Origin: Stenotrophomonas maltophilia
GTDB taxonomy: Bacteria; Pseudomonadota; Gammaproteobacteria; Xanthomonadales; Xanthomonadaceae
Direction of reading: 5' to 3'
DNA: 64,000 nucleotides
Assembly (NCBI RefSeq): GCF_003205835.1
Contig: NZ_CP029773.1
Location: forward strand, 1,706,501 to 1,770,500
Numbering within the stretch: position 1 is the first letter of the stretch; each line of letters begins with the position of its first letter. Below the pieces are notes generated by a model. It saw only the letters and a list, made by a program, of their open reading frames with translations. It did no database searches and was not told the origin of the DNA. This document shows positions 1 through 8,246 of this stretch, in pieces. The position numbers and the translations under genes are program-made.

Positions 1-569
1 AACACCCGGTTCGGGTTGGTTCCGGCCTGCATCGCGCAGTGGTAGGCGTCGCAGATGGTGAAGGCATCGGCCAGGGCGAACTGGAAGGGCAGGTCGTTGC
101 GCTGGAAGTAGCCCATCGAGTGGTTCTGCTTGGCCTTCGGCCATTGCCCCATGCGTCCGTGGTCCCAGGCCCGTTGTGCATCCGGCCAGGTGTGCGGCGT
201 GCCCTCCACCCGCATGTAGCCGAAGTGCGCAGCGGTATCCAGCGGGAATGGTGCGATCGCACGCTTGCCGCTGGCATCGGGTTGCAGCCACAGGCTGCGC
301 GTGCGGCCGCCGGCCTGCAGTGCCGGCGCGGGAGCCACGAAGCGATCGCCGAAACCCCGTACGCCCGGCAGCGTGCCGAAGTAGTGGTCGAACGAGCGGT
401 TCTCCTGCATGAACACCACGATGTGCTGCAGGTCTTCGAGGCTGCGCGTCTGTGCGGCGGGGGCGATCGCTGCGGCCCGGGCGATGCTGGGCAGCAGCGG
501 GGAAAGGCCGGCGGCAACGCCGGCCTGCAACAACCGGCGTCGGCCGATATCAGTCACGGGCTCACTCAC
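1..569 (-). CDS. Phosphocholine-type phospholipase C, 5' part only (3' end lies outside the window)
   Basis: This is the N-terminal 189 residues of a secreted phosphoesterase of the bacterial non-haemolytic/acid phospholipase C family, which cleaves the headgroup from phospholipids. The start is GTG; after a few residues comes a twin-arginine signal (GRRRLLQAG, then a hydrophobic stretch ending ARAAA). The mature protein opens with VVFMQENRSFDHYFG, the family's metal- and substrate-binding block, followed by LPGVRGFGDR and HSMGYFQRNDLPF. The GTG overlaps the stop codon of the upstream TonB receptor (GTGA), so the two are almost certainly translated together. Export folded through Tat is inferred from the signal. 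The exact substrate (phosphatidylcholine or other) cannot be decided from the fragment. Confidence 0.85.
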   Translation of the reverse strand, partial: MSEPVTDIGRRRLLQAGVAAGLSPLLPSIARAAAIAPAAQTRSLEDLQHIVVFMQENRSFDHYFGTLPGVRGFGDRFVAPAPALQAGGRTRSLWLQPDASGKRAIAPFPLDTAAHFGYMRVEGTPHTWPDAQRAWDHGRMGQWPKAKQNHSMGYFQRNDLPFQFALADAFTICDAYHCAMQAGTNPNRV

Positions 570-2944
570 AGGTCCACACGGAAGGAGATGCCGACAGTAC
601 GCGGGGCGCCGATGAAGGCGTTGTCGCGGCCGTCCACCCCTGCAAGATACCGCTTGTCGGTGAGGTTGCTCACCACCAGGTTGGCACCCATGCCCTTCAG
701 GCGCGGCGACAGGCCCTGCAGGTCGAAGCCGATATTGGCGTTGAACACGGTGGCCGAAGGCAGCTTGTTGACGTTGGCGGCATCGAGGTAGCGCGTGCCC
801 AGGTAGCGACCGGACAGGCCGAAGTTCCAGTTTTCGCCCTGCCAGTCGGCCGACAGCACCAGGGTCTGCTCGGGCTGGCCGATCACCTTGGCACCGTCGA
901 CGATGCCCAGCTGGGTATCACGTGCGGCATCGCCACTGCCCAGGTACTTGGAGCGGTTGTAGGTATAGGCGGCGTTGAGGCGCCAGCCGTTGTCCCAGCC
1001 ATAGCCGAACGCCGCCTCCAGGCCGTTGCTTTCCACGCCGCCGAAGTTCTCGTAAACGCCGTCGGTCTCGCCGAGGTAGTCGATGCCGCTGACGAAGCCG
1101 GCCGGCAGGTAGACGATGCGGTTATCGAACTTGATGTTGTACAGGGTGACCGAGGCGGTCAGCGGCCAGCGGCTGATGCGCATGCCCACTTCGATGTTGT
1201 CGGCGGTCTCCGGCTCGACGTTGCGGAAGCGCTGCGGGTCGGTCTCGCCGAGCACGCCGGAGGGAATGGCGGCGAAGTTCTGCGAGAAGCCAGCGAACAG
1301 CTCCATGCCTTCCACGCCGGGCGCCCAGGTGAAGCCGGTGGACAGCAGCGGATCGGACTTGGAATCGGATTTGACGTGCTCGCTGGCACCGATCACGCGG
1401 CGGCGCGACTGGTCGACGAAGAACTGCTTCACGCCCAGGCGTGCGCTGAACGGCCCGAAGCGGGCCACGTCCTCGACGTAGTACATCTGCTCGTCAACCT
1501 TGTACTTGTCCTCGAACTGCACCCAGTACGGCTGGTGATCGAAGGCGATGTCCTGGCCGACATTGAGCAGGCGGTGCCAGTCGCGGCGCGCCGAGCGGTC
1601 CAGCTTCTCCACCCACAGGCCGCCGCGGATCGTGTTGTCGACCGCACCGAAGTTCTGCCGCCATTCGACGTCGGCGGTCACGCCCATGCGGTCGTTGTCG
1701 TAGTGGGTGTGGCGATACGACTGCGCGCCCAGTACGTTGCCGGCATAGCAGTTCGGATCGTACTCGGCAGTGAAGCCCAGCCGCGGGCTGCAGCTGGCAA
1801 GGCGCTGCGCGGCACTGCCATCGGGATTGACGAAGAAGATCTGGCCGCGGTTGCTGCCGCCGTACACGGTCTTTCCACCGATGTACTCCGACTCCGGGCG
1901 ACCGGCACCATCATCGCTGACCTGCGCCAGGTACGGTGGCAGCCAGTCGCCACGACCTTCCATGCGGTGCCCGTAAGCCGCCACCGAGGCCTTGAAGCCG
2001 TTGCCGCCGTCGAAGGCCGCGCGCAGGTAGCCGAAGGTGTTCTCGCGCAGCGCACGCGAACCGGAGCGGTAGTTCTGGTCCAGGTAGGGGATGCCGGTGA
2101 GGGTGCCGACCAGGTTGTCGCGGTCCGGATTGGTGGCGAAGCCCTTCGGCGAGACGCTGGTGTACTCCGGCTCGTCGGCATCGTTGTAGGACAGGTAGCC
2201 GGTCAGGGTCCAGCGATCCAGCTCGGTGATGAACTTGCCGGCGATGTGGTCATTGCTGGTCTTGCCGCTGCCGTCGATCCAGTCGTGCACGCGTGCCGAT
2301 GAGGCGCTGACCCAGGCGCGGGTGTGGCCGCCGAGCAGGCCGGTGTCATAGCGCACGTAGTACTTGCGCGCCTCGTTGTCACCGGCACCGACGACGAAGC
2401 GCAGGCGGCTGTCCTGCAGTGGGTCGCTGGTGAGGAAGTTGAGCGTGCCACCCAGCGCCTCGTTCGAGCGCGAGGAGATGTCGGCGGTGCCCTGGCTGAC
2501 TTCCACCGTCTCCAGGTCCAGGGTGTCGATGTAGCGGTTGGCGAGCGAGCCGCCGCCGTAGCCGGAGCCGCCATTGGGCAGGCCGTCGATGGTGGTGCCG
2601 ATCTGCTGGGTGTCACGGTTGGTCACGAAGCCGCGCATGCTGATCTGCGTACCCCACACCGACGAACCGGTGGCATCGGCCTCGCTGACCACCACGCCGG
2701 GCACTTCGTTGAGCGCGTCGTTGACGCTGCTCATCACGGTCTGCCGGTTCAGCGTCTCTGCGCGTACCGAGGTCTTGGCGTAACTGGTGGCCTGGCCGAT
2801 CACCTGGACCTGGTCGAGGGTGCGTGCATCGCTGCTGCGCGCTTCGCCCGTATCGCCCTGCGGTGCGTCGGCCAGGGCGTCCAGTGCGGGGGCGATCAGC
2901 AGGGCAAGCAGCGAGACACGGGGAAAGCGCGCAATCGTTCGCAT
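566..2944 (-). CDS. TonB-dependent outer-membrane receptor coupled to phospholipase C
   Basis: A 792-residue receptor. It has a Sec signal peptide (MRTIARFPRVSLLALLIAPA), a plug domain at about residues 45-170 (TLDQVQVIGQAT, NEVPGVVVSEAD, ISMRGFVTNRD), and a beta barrel ending in the typical C-terminal aromatic-poor strand GISFRVDL. Its stop overlaps the GTG of the phospholipase C gene, which suggests the receptor takes up a product or co-factor linked to phospholipid breakdown; that ligand is an inference. A Pho-box-like pair of repeats lies about 50 bp upstream, which would fit induction by phosphate starvation. It lacks the features of classical siderophore receptors seen in the second TonB receptor of this window. 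Confidence 0.88.
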   Translation of the reverse strand: MRTIARFPRVSLLALLIAPALDALADAPQGDTGEARSSDARTLDQVQVIGQATSYAKTSVRAETLNRQTVMSSVNDALNEVPGVVVSEADATGSSVWGTQISMRGFVTNRDTQQIGTTIDGLPNGGSGYGGGSLANRYIDTLDLETVEVSQGTADISSRSNEALGGTLNFLTSDPLQDSRLRFVVGAGDNEARKYYVRYDTGLLGGHTRAWVSASSARVHDWIDGSGKTSNDHIAGKFITELDRWTLTGYLSYNDADEPEYTSVSPKGFATNPDRDNLVGTLTGIPYLDQNYRSGSRALRENTFGYLRAAFDGGNGFKASVAAYGHRMEGRGDWLPPYLAQVSDDGAGRPESEYIGGKTVYGGSNRGQIFFVNPDGSAAQRLASCSPRLGFTAEYDPNCYAGNVLGAQSYRHTHYDNDRMGVTADVEWRQNFGAVDNTIRGGLWVEKLDRSARRDWHRLLNVGQDIAFDHQPYWVQFEDKYKVDEQMYYVEDVARFGPFSARLGVKQFFVDQSRRRVIGASEHVKSDSKSDPLLSTGFTWAPGVEGMELFAGFSQNFAAIPSGVLGETDPQRFRNVEPETADNIEVGMRISRWPLTASVTLYNIKFDNRIVYLPAGFVSGIDYLGETDGVYENFGGVESNGLEAAFGYGWDNGWRLNAAYTYNRSKYLGSGDAARDTQLGIVDGAKVIGQPEQTLVLSADWQGENWNFGLSGRYLGTRYLDAANVNKLPSATVFNANIGFDLQGLSPRLKGMGANLVVSNLTDKRYLAGVDGRDNAFIGAPRTVGISFRVDL

Positions 2945-2993
2945 CGAAACCGGACCTTCAAAAGGGGGAAGCTCTGGAGTGTCGGCAGCGGCA

Positions 2994-3011
2994 ATGACAT
3001 CGGCATGACGT
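2994..3011 (-). promoter_or_regulatory. Candidate Pho box upstream of the TonB receptor/phospholipase C operon
   Basis: Read on the minus strand the sequence is ACGTCATGCCGATGTCAT: two 7-mers ending GTCAT with an 11-bp period, as in the Pho box consensus CTGTCAT-N4-CTGTCAC. It points toward the receptor gene and ends 50 bp before its ATG. A PhoB site here is an inference supported by the phospholipase C downstream. Confidence 0.5.
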
Positions 3012-3094
3012 GGCGGCGCACGAACGATGGCACTGTGGGGGCGGTCACGGCCTTCGGGTATGCTCGGCGCTTCAATGGAGCTGAGGTGGTGGCG

Positions 3095-4624
3095 ATGCAG
3101 AAGCGGTCGAGGATCTGGCTGGGGGGCGCAGCACTGGTGCTGCTGGCAGGGTGCAACCGGACGCCGGCAGGCGAACAGGCGGCCGCACCGCCGCCACCGG
3201 CTGCAGGCGAGAGCGCCGCCGCGGCGGCAGCGCCGGCGGGTTCATTGGCAGCGGCCGATGGCACCGCACTCACCGACCGCGATGGCAAGCCGGTGCCGCT
3301 GGTGCCGTTCGACACCAGCAGCGTGCCGCTGAGCGATACCGCGCTGGGCGGACTGCCGTTCTTCAGCCTGCCGCAGGGCTACGCGCCGCAGAACGCCCCG
3401 CACCCGCGCGCCTGGGCGCGCTTCCCGTTCCGGATGGGCGAGGGTGTGCATTGGGTGGAAGGTCCGAGCTGGTCGGCACGCATCGTGACCGACAGTGAGG
3501 CGGCCCCCGACAAGGCGTTCTCCGCGCTGGAAGTGCAGCGCAACTTCGACGGTGTGATCACCGCCGCTGGCGGCCGGAAGGTCTTTGAAGGCAAGCTGCT
3601 GCGCGACATCTACTACGGCCGGCAACTGGAAGGCGAGATCGGTGGTGGCTTCATCGATGCGGTGAACGGTGAACAGGACGCACCCACCACCGTCTACGTG
3701 CTGCGCCAGGCCAACCGCACCGTGTGGGTGCAGCTGGCGGTGGACAGCAACGGCGCCGGTCTGGTGGTCGTGGATGAGGTTCCGTTCAAGGCCACCGCGC
3801 AGTGGTCGGACAGTTTCCCGCACCTGTCCCTGCCGGCCGGCTATCGTGAGCGCAACACGCCCGAGCAGCGTGATTTCGATGCCTTCCCGTTCTGGACCGG
3901 AGATCACTTCGAACCGGTCGAGGGCCGCACCTTCGCTGCCGATTTCGACAAGGGCGAGCGCGAATACTCGATGCATGAAGTACGCCGCAACCTTGAGGCG
4001 ATGATGGCCCAGGTCAACGGCACCAAGGTGTTCGAGGGGCGCATCCCGCACGAGGCGGCCGAGGGCGTGTCGAAGCAGGTGCAGTCGTCCTACGGCAACG
4101 CGGCCAGCTACAGCTGGGATGACTACGACACCGTGGTCTATCGCGTCGATCTGGCTGATGGCCGCCAGGTGTGGGTGCATGCTCGCCTGGAATACCTCAG
4201 CGCAGGCTGGGTCGTGGTCGAGCGCAAAGGCTTCACCCAGACGGCGGCGCTGCTGCCGGCCGATGCGTTGAAGAAGAAGCTGGACAGCGACGGCCGCGTG
4301 GCGATCCAGGTCAACTTCGCCACCGACAAGGCGCAGATCCTGCCGACGTCCGAACCGCAACTGGCGCAGGTGCTGGACCTGCTGCGTGCCGACCCGTCGC
4401 TGAAACTGTCGATTGAAGGCCACACCGACAACAGTGGCGCGGCCGCGCACAACCGCAGCTTGTCCGAGGATCGGGCCCGGTCGGTGGTGGCGGCGTTGAC
4501 CGCCAAGGGCATCGCCGCCGACCGCCTGCAGGCGGCCGGCTTCGGTGCCGACAGGCCGGTAGCCGACAATGGCAGCGAGGAAGGCAAAGCGCGCAATCGC
4601 CGGGTCGAGCTGGTCAAGCGCTGA
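3095..4624 (+). CDS. OmpA-domain lipoprotein with an internal tandem duplication
   Basis: A 509-residue outer-membrane lipoprotein. The signal ends in the lipobox LLAGC, followed by an Ala/Pro-rich linker. Two related modules follow, at about residues 87-235 and 240-400: each has an LPxGY motif, an FPF block, a VEG motif, an EVxRN motif and a KVFEG motif. The C-terminal 110 residues are an OmpA-type peptidoglycan-binding domain (NFATDKAQILP, IEGHTDNSGAAAHNRSLSEDRA, RNRRVELVKR in succession). The protein probably anchors the outer membrane to the cell wall; the role of the duplicated module is unknown. The start chosen is the ATG that begins the signal peptide, with GAGG 12 bases before it. 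It is divergent from the TonB receptor and convergent with the cytochrome operon. Confidence 0.85.
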   Translation: MQKRSRIWLGGAALVLLAGCNRTPAGEQAAAPPPPAAGESAAAAAAPAGSLAAADGTALTDRDGKPVPLVPFDTSSVPLSDTALGGLPFFSLPQGYAPQNAPHPRAWARFPFRMGEGVHWVEGPSWSARIVTDSEAAPDKAFSALEVQRNFDGVITAAGGRKVFEGKLLRDIYYGRQLEGEIGGGFIDAVNGEQDAPTTVYVLRQANRTVWVQLAVDSNGAGLVVVDEVPFKATAQWSDSFPHLSLPAGYRERNTPEQRDFDAFPFWTGDHFEPVEGRTFAADFDKGEREYSMHEVRRNLEAMMAQVNGTKVFEGRIPHEAAEGVSKQVQSSYGNAASYSWDDYDTVVYRVDLADGRQVWVHARLEYLSAGWVVVERKGFTQTAALLPADALKKKLDSDGRVAIQVNFATDKAQILPTSEPQLAQVLDLLRADPSLKLSIEGHTDNSGAAAHNRSLSEDRARSVVAALTAKGIAADRLQAAGFGADRPVADNGSEEGKARNRRVELVKR

Positions 4625-4636
4625 ACCACGCCCTCC

Positions 4637-5563
4637 TCAGTACCGCGCGTCCTTGGGTTTCGGGTCGCGCGGCCAGTCCTTGCTCTTGTTGGCGAAGTCC
4701 GGCCGCGGCTGGTTGATGAAGTAGCTGGCGATGTCCACCGCATCCTGGTCGGGCATCACCTGCTGGCCCAGTGGTGGCTCGCGGGTCACCGCCGGCGGCA
4801 TGTTGTGCTTGACGAAACCGGCCGCCTTGTACAGGCGCGCCATGCCGGCGCCGATGTTGAAGCTGTGGTCGCCCCACAGTGGCGGGAAGGCGATATCACC
4901 GCTGGCATCGCGCCGGCCTTCGCCGTTGTCGCCATGGCAGGCGGCACACTGCACGGCGTACAGCGCCTGGCCACGGATCGGGTCCGGGGTCAGCGTGCTG
5001 TCGATGGGGCCCTCGCTGGGGGCGGCCACCTTTGCACCGTCTGGCACGGGACTGCTCAGCCACGCCATGTAGTCGAGCATCGCGCGCATCTGCGGTGAGT
5101 CCTTCGGTAGCGGCTTGCCGTTCATTGAGCGCTGCAGGCAGCCATTGATGCGCTCGGTCAGCCCGATCACCTTGCCCGGACGCGGCATGTAACGCGGATA
5201 GGCGCCGCCGCCGGTGTTGAAATAGTGGTTGCCGAACGGTCGCTTGCCCTCGGCCATGTGGCACGAATTGCAGTTCAGATCGTTGCCGACGTTGTCCGGA
5301 AGCAGGCGCGCGGTCTCGTTGAGGATGCGGCGTCCAAGCATCACTGATTCGGCATTGCCCAGCCCGGCGATCTCCTCGGCACTCGGGGCGTGGTAGTGCC
5401 CGACCACCTTGCCCTGCGCATCGAGGATATCGATCGTGCTGGCAACGGCAGCATCCAGGTCCGGGTACAGATGGCGATAGGCGAGGGCGCCGGCACCGGC
5501 CAGCAGTATGAGGGTGACCACGCTGCCAACGAGCAGGCGGGAGCGTTTGCGCGAACGTTTCAT
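4637..5563 (-). CDS. Di-haem cytochrome c, TsdA (thiosulfate dehydrogenase)-like
   Basis: A 308-residue periplasmic or membrane-tethered cytochrome with one N-terminal hydrophobic segment (residues 11-28) and two CXXCH haem sites, CNSCH and CAACH. Between them is ERINGCLQRSMNG, a block typical of TsdA-type thiosulfate dehydrogenases, whose Cys serves as axial ligand of the first haem in that family. Thiosulfate-to-tetrathionate oxidation is therefore the best guess, but other small di-haem carriers share this fold. The ATG overlaps the stop of the upstream tri-haem gene by 4 bp, so the two form one operon and probably one electron-transfer chain. Confidence 0.82.
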   Translation of the reverse strand: MKRSRKRSRLLVGSVVTLILLAGAGALAYRHLYPDLDAAVASTIDILDAQGKVVGHYHAPSAEEIAGLGNAESVMLGRRILNETARLLPDNVGNDLNCNSCHMAEGKRPFGNHYFNTGGGAYPRYMPRPGKVIGLTERINGCLQRSMNGKPLPKDSPQMRAMLDYMAWLSSPVPDGAKVAAPSEGPIDSTLTPDPIRGQALYAVQCAACHGDNGEGRRDASGDIAFPPLWGDHSFNIGAGMARLYKAAGFVKHNMPPAVTREPPLGQQVMPDQDAVDIASYFINQPRPDFANKSKDWPRDPKPKDARY

Positions 5564-6906
5564 CGTGCGGTCTCCTGCGGAACGTAGTGCTCCGGCTTGT
5601 CACGCACCACCCTGCGCATGCGCGCCACGTCGACCTCGCTCACCGCGCTGGCCTGGTTGCCCCAGCTACTGCGGATGAAGGTCAGGATTTGTGCCAGCTG
5701 CGCATTCGGCAGCTGCTCGAAGCCGGGCATGGTGAAGGCCATGCGGTCGTGTGCGGTATGCGGCGTGCGGCCACCGATCAGGGTTACCTGTACCAGCGAG
5801 CTGGGATCATCGGCGAACACGATCGAGTTGCCGGCCAGGGCCGGGTAGACGCGGGGCATGCCGCGCCCGTCAGCACGGTGGCAGGCCTGGCAGTGCTCGG
5901 CATAGGCCAGCGAACCGGCCACGCGATAGTCGCCGCTGCGCAGTGCGGCGGTGGTGGTGTCGGTACCCGGCAACCACTGGGCGTTGCGGCCCTCGCGCGC
6001 CGGCAGCTGTTTCAGGTAGCGGGCCATCGCCAGCAGGTCGGCGTCGGACAGGTACTGCGTGCTGTGCTCGACCACGTCGGCCATGCCGCCGAAGGCTGCC
6101 GAGCGATCGGTGCGGCCGGTGCGCAGGAAGTCGACGATCTCGCCCTCGCTCCAGCTGGCGAGGCCGGTCGACTCGTTGCGCAGGTTCTTTGCGTACCATC
6201 CTTCGAGCACCGAGCCGGACAGGAACTGGCGGCTGCCATCATCGGCCATCGCCTTTTCCTGGAACGCCAGGCCACGTGGCGTGTGGCAGGCACCGCAGTG
6301 GGCCAGGCCTTCCACCAGTTCGGCACCGCGCTGCTGGCCGGCATCCAACGACGGATCCGGGTTGAACGTGCGCGGGCGTGCGAACAGGAGCTGCCACCAG
6401 GCCAGTGGCCAGCGCATGTTGGCCGGCCATGGAATCGTACTGTCGGCGTTGTCCTGCTTCACCGGCTGCACCGAGCCCATGAAATAGGCGTACAGCGCCT
6501 TGATCTCGGCATCGCTGGCGATCACGTACGAGGCATACGGCATCGCCGGATACAGTGGCTGGCCATCGTGACGGAAGCCGCGGCGCACCGCGCGTTCGAA
6601 GTCGGCGTAGTCGTAGGCACCGATGCCGGTGTCCGGATCGGGCGTGATGTTGGTCGAATAGATCGTGCCCATCGGCGTCTGCATGCCGAGGCCACCGGCG
6701 AACGGCTTGCCGCCGGGCGCGGTGTGGCAGGCGGCGCAGTCGGCGGCGCGCGACAGGTACTGCCCCTGCGCGATCAGTGCCGGGTCGTGGATGTCGACCT
6801 GCGCCGTCTGTCGCGGTGCGAACCAGTAGGGCGTGGTGCGGGCGATGCCGTAGGCGGCGGCCAGCGTGGCGGCCAGGGCAATGGCGAGCTTGAACGAGGT
6901 GCGCAT
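5560..6906 (-). CDS. Tri-haem cytochrome c (dehydrogenase-type cytochrome subunit)
   Basis: A 448-residue protein with an N-terminal membrane anchor or signal (MRTSFKLAIALAATLAAAYG) and three CXXCH motifs (CAACH, CGACH, CQACH). This is the arrangement of the cytochrome subunits of periplasmic alcohol, gluconate and sorbosone dehydrogenases. No dehydrogenase gene accompanies it; instead it is coupled to the TsdA-like di-haem gene, so it may pass electrons between that enzyme and the respiratory chain. The chosen ATG starts the signal peptide; 16 more in-frame codons lie upstream but would overlap a perfect FNR-type site at 6941-6954. Control by oxygen is thus plausible. Confidence 0.83.
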   Translation of the reverse strand: MRTSFKLAIALAATLAAAYGIARTTPYWFAPRQTAQVDIHDPALIAQGQYLSRAADCAACHTAPGGKPFAGGLGMQTPMGTIYSTNITPDPDTGIGAYDYADFERAVRRGFRHDGQPLYPAMPYASYVIASDAEIKALYAYFMGSVQPVKQDNADSTIPWPANMRWPLAWWQLLFARPRTFNPDPSLDAGQQRGAELVEGLAHCGACHTPRGLAFQEKAMADDGSRQFLSGSVLEGWYAKNLRNESTGLASWSEGEIVDFLRTGRTDRSAAFGGMADVVEHSTQYLSDADLLAMARYLKQLPAREGRNAQWLPGTDTTTAALRSGDYRVAGSLAYAEHCQACHRADGRGMPRVYPALAGNSIVFADDPSSLVQVTLIGGRTPHTAHDRMAFTMPGFEQLPNAQLAQILTFIRSSWGNQASAVSEVDVARMRRVVRDKPEHYVPQETAR

Positions 6907-6940
6907 GGCGGCACTGTGGGCAATCCCGCGCGCGCGTTCA

Positions 6941-6954
6941 TTGATCCGGATCAA
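6941..6954. promoter_or_regulatory. Perfect FNR/Anr/Crp-type inverted repeat upstream of the cytochrome operon
   Basis: The site is TTGATCCGGATCAA, a perfect match to the FNR-family consensus TTGAT-N4-ATCAA. Its centre is 41 bp before the ATG of the tri-haem cytochrome. An activator at -41.5 would imply transcription starting at or next to the start codon; otherwise the site could work by repression. The function is inferred from the motif and the redox nature of the genes. Confidence 0.6.
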
Positions 6955-6969
6955 TGACTGAACGGATAC

Positions 6970-6986
6970 AGCTTGTACACCAAGCT
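6970..6986. promoter_or_regulatory. Short inverted repeat between the FNR-type site and the Pho-like box
   Basis: AGCTTG-TACAC-CAAGCT forms a perfect 6-bp inverted repeat with a 5-base spacer in the divergent promoter region of the cytochrome operon and the hydrolase gene. It could be an operator; no regulator can be named. Confidence 0.3.
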
Positions 6987-7000
6987 GAATCGTTCCTGCG

Positions 7001-7018
7001 TTGTCATCAAGCCGTCAT
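7001..7018 (+). promoter_or_regulatory. Candidate Pho box upstream of the lipoprotein hydrolase gene
   Basis: TTGTCATCAAGCCGTCAT has two GTCAT-containing 7-mers with the 11-bp period of a Pho box. A possible -10 (GATAGAT) follows about 9 bp later. The hydrolase ATG is 73 bp beyond the box. Confidence 0.42.
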
Positions 7019-7091
7019 CCGCGCGCGATAGATGACCGGTCTATCGGGGCGTTAACGTCCCAGCCTGTCTGATTCACCCCTATGACGTGAT

Positions 7092-8243
7092 ATGAAGCGC
7101 CTGCTGCTGCTGTTGCTGGCGTGCGCCGGTCTGTGGTTGGCTGCATGCTCCTCCTCCATCAATGCCTCGTCCACCTCACTCGCCGATCGGCTGATCGCAC
7201 CGGGTGGCGTATCGACCCTGCTCGATCGCCCGCGCATTGCCGCGGCCATCGCCGAACTGCCCAACCGCCATGGCTTCGCGCCGGGCCGCGATGGCGTGCC
7301 GATCTTCTGGCGTGTGTTCGATCCCGGCGATTACGGCGCGCGTTACCACTACCTGCCGCAGCGCCACGAGAACGGCCTGCCGCTGGATACCGGCCTGAGC
7401 CTGGCGGTGCCGCAGCCGTTCCGTGCGCAGACACCGCGCGGCACCGTAGTGCTGCTGCACGGCTGGATGATGAACGGTGATTCGATGCTGCCGTGGTCGC
7501 TGCAGCTGGCCGAGTCCGGCTACCGCGTGATCACCCTGGACCTGCGCAACCATGGCCAGTCCGGTGCCGGTCCGTCCGGATACGGCACCTACGAATCCGA
7601 TGACGTGGTTGATGTGATCGGTGAGCTGCGTGCACGCGGTGAAGTGACCGGTCCGTTGTACCTGTTCGGTGTGTCCTACGGCGCGGCCACGGCGGTGTTC
7701 ACCGCCGACAAGCTGGGCGACCAGGTGGAAGGCGTGGTGGCGATGGAATCGTTCGCCAATGCCGGTGTGGCGATCCGCACCATGATCCCGCACCTGATGG
7801 GACTGCAGCCGGAAGGCCTGAAGGCGCAGGCGGTGGCGTCGTACGCGCGCTGGCGCTACGGCGGCCAGGACATCAACCAGGTGATCGCCGCCGCCAGCCG
7901 CCGCATCGATGTTGACCTGGACCGCGTGGACGTGGCGCGCGCGTTGGCCGATACCCGCGCCTGCGTACTGCTGCTGCACGGGCAGGGCGACCAGCACATT
8001 CCGGTCAGCCAGGGCCGCGAACTGGCCCAGGCCAATCCGCGCGCGCACTACATCGAGATGCGCGGCGAGGACCACATCACGCTGCCGCTGCGACTGGACC
8101 TGCTGGCGGGCGTGGTCGATGACTGGATGGCGCGCGACGAGCACCATCCGCAGAGCGCGTGCCCGGCACCACAGCTGCCGGCCCAGGCCGAGTGGCTGGT
8201 GCACGACACCAACCTGCCGGTGAAGGCTCCAACGCGCGGTTGA
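7092..8243 (+). CDS. Lipoprotein alpha/beta hydrolase
   Basis: A 383-residue serine hydrolase with a lipoprotein signal (lipobox LAAC at residues 16-19). It has the alpha/beta-fold landmarks VLLHGW (oxyanion region), LDLRNHGQS, and the nucleophile elbow GVSYGA with Ser195; VLLLHGQGDQHIP carries the likely acid region and GEDHI the likely catalytic His. It probably acts at the outer membrane on an ester or lipid substrate that cannot be named. A Pho-like box lies upstream, so it may belong with the phospholipase C genes in a phosphate-starvation response. It is followed directly by a long palindrome that can end transcription. Confidence 0.83.
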   Translation: MKRLLLLLLACAGLWLAACSSSINASSTSLADRLIAPGGVSTLLDRPRIAAAIAELPNRHGFAPGRDGVPIFWRVFDPGDYGARYHYLPQRHENGLPLDTGLSLAVPQPFRAQTPRGTVVLLHGWMMNGDSMLPWSLQLAESGYRVITLDLRNHGQSGAGPSGYGTYESDDVVDVIGELRARGEVTGPLYLFGVSYGAATAVFTADKLGDQVEGVVAMESFANAGVAIRTMIPHLMGLQPEGLKAQAVASYARWRYGGQDINQVIAAASRRIDVDLDRVDVARALADTRACVLLLHGQGDQHIPVSQGRELAQANPRAHYIEMRGEDHITLPLRLDLLAGVVDDWMARDEHHPQSACPAPQLPAQAEWLVHDTNLPVKAPTRG

Positions 8244-8246
8244 ACA

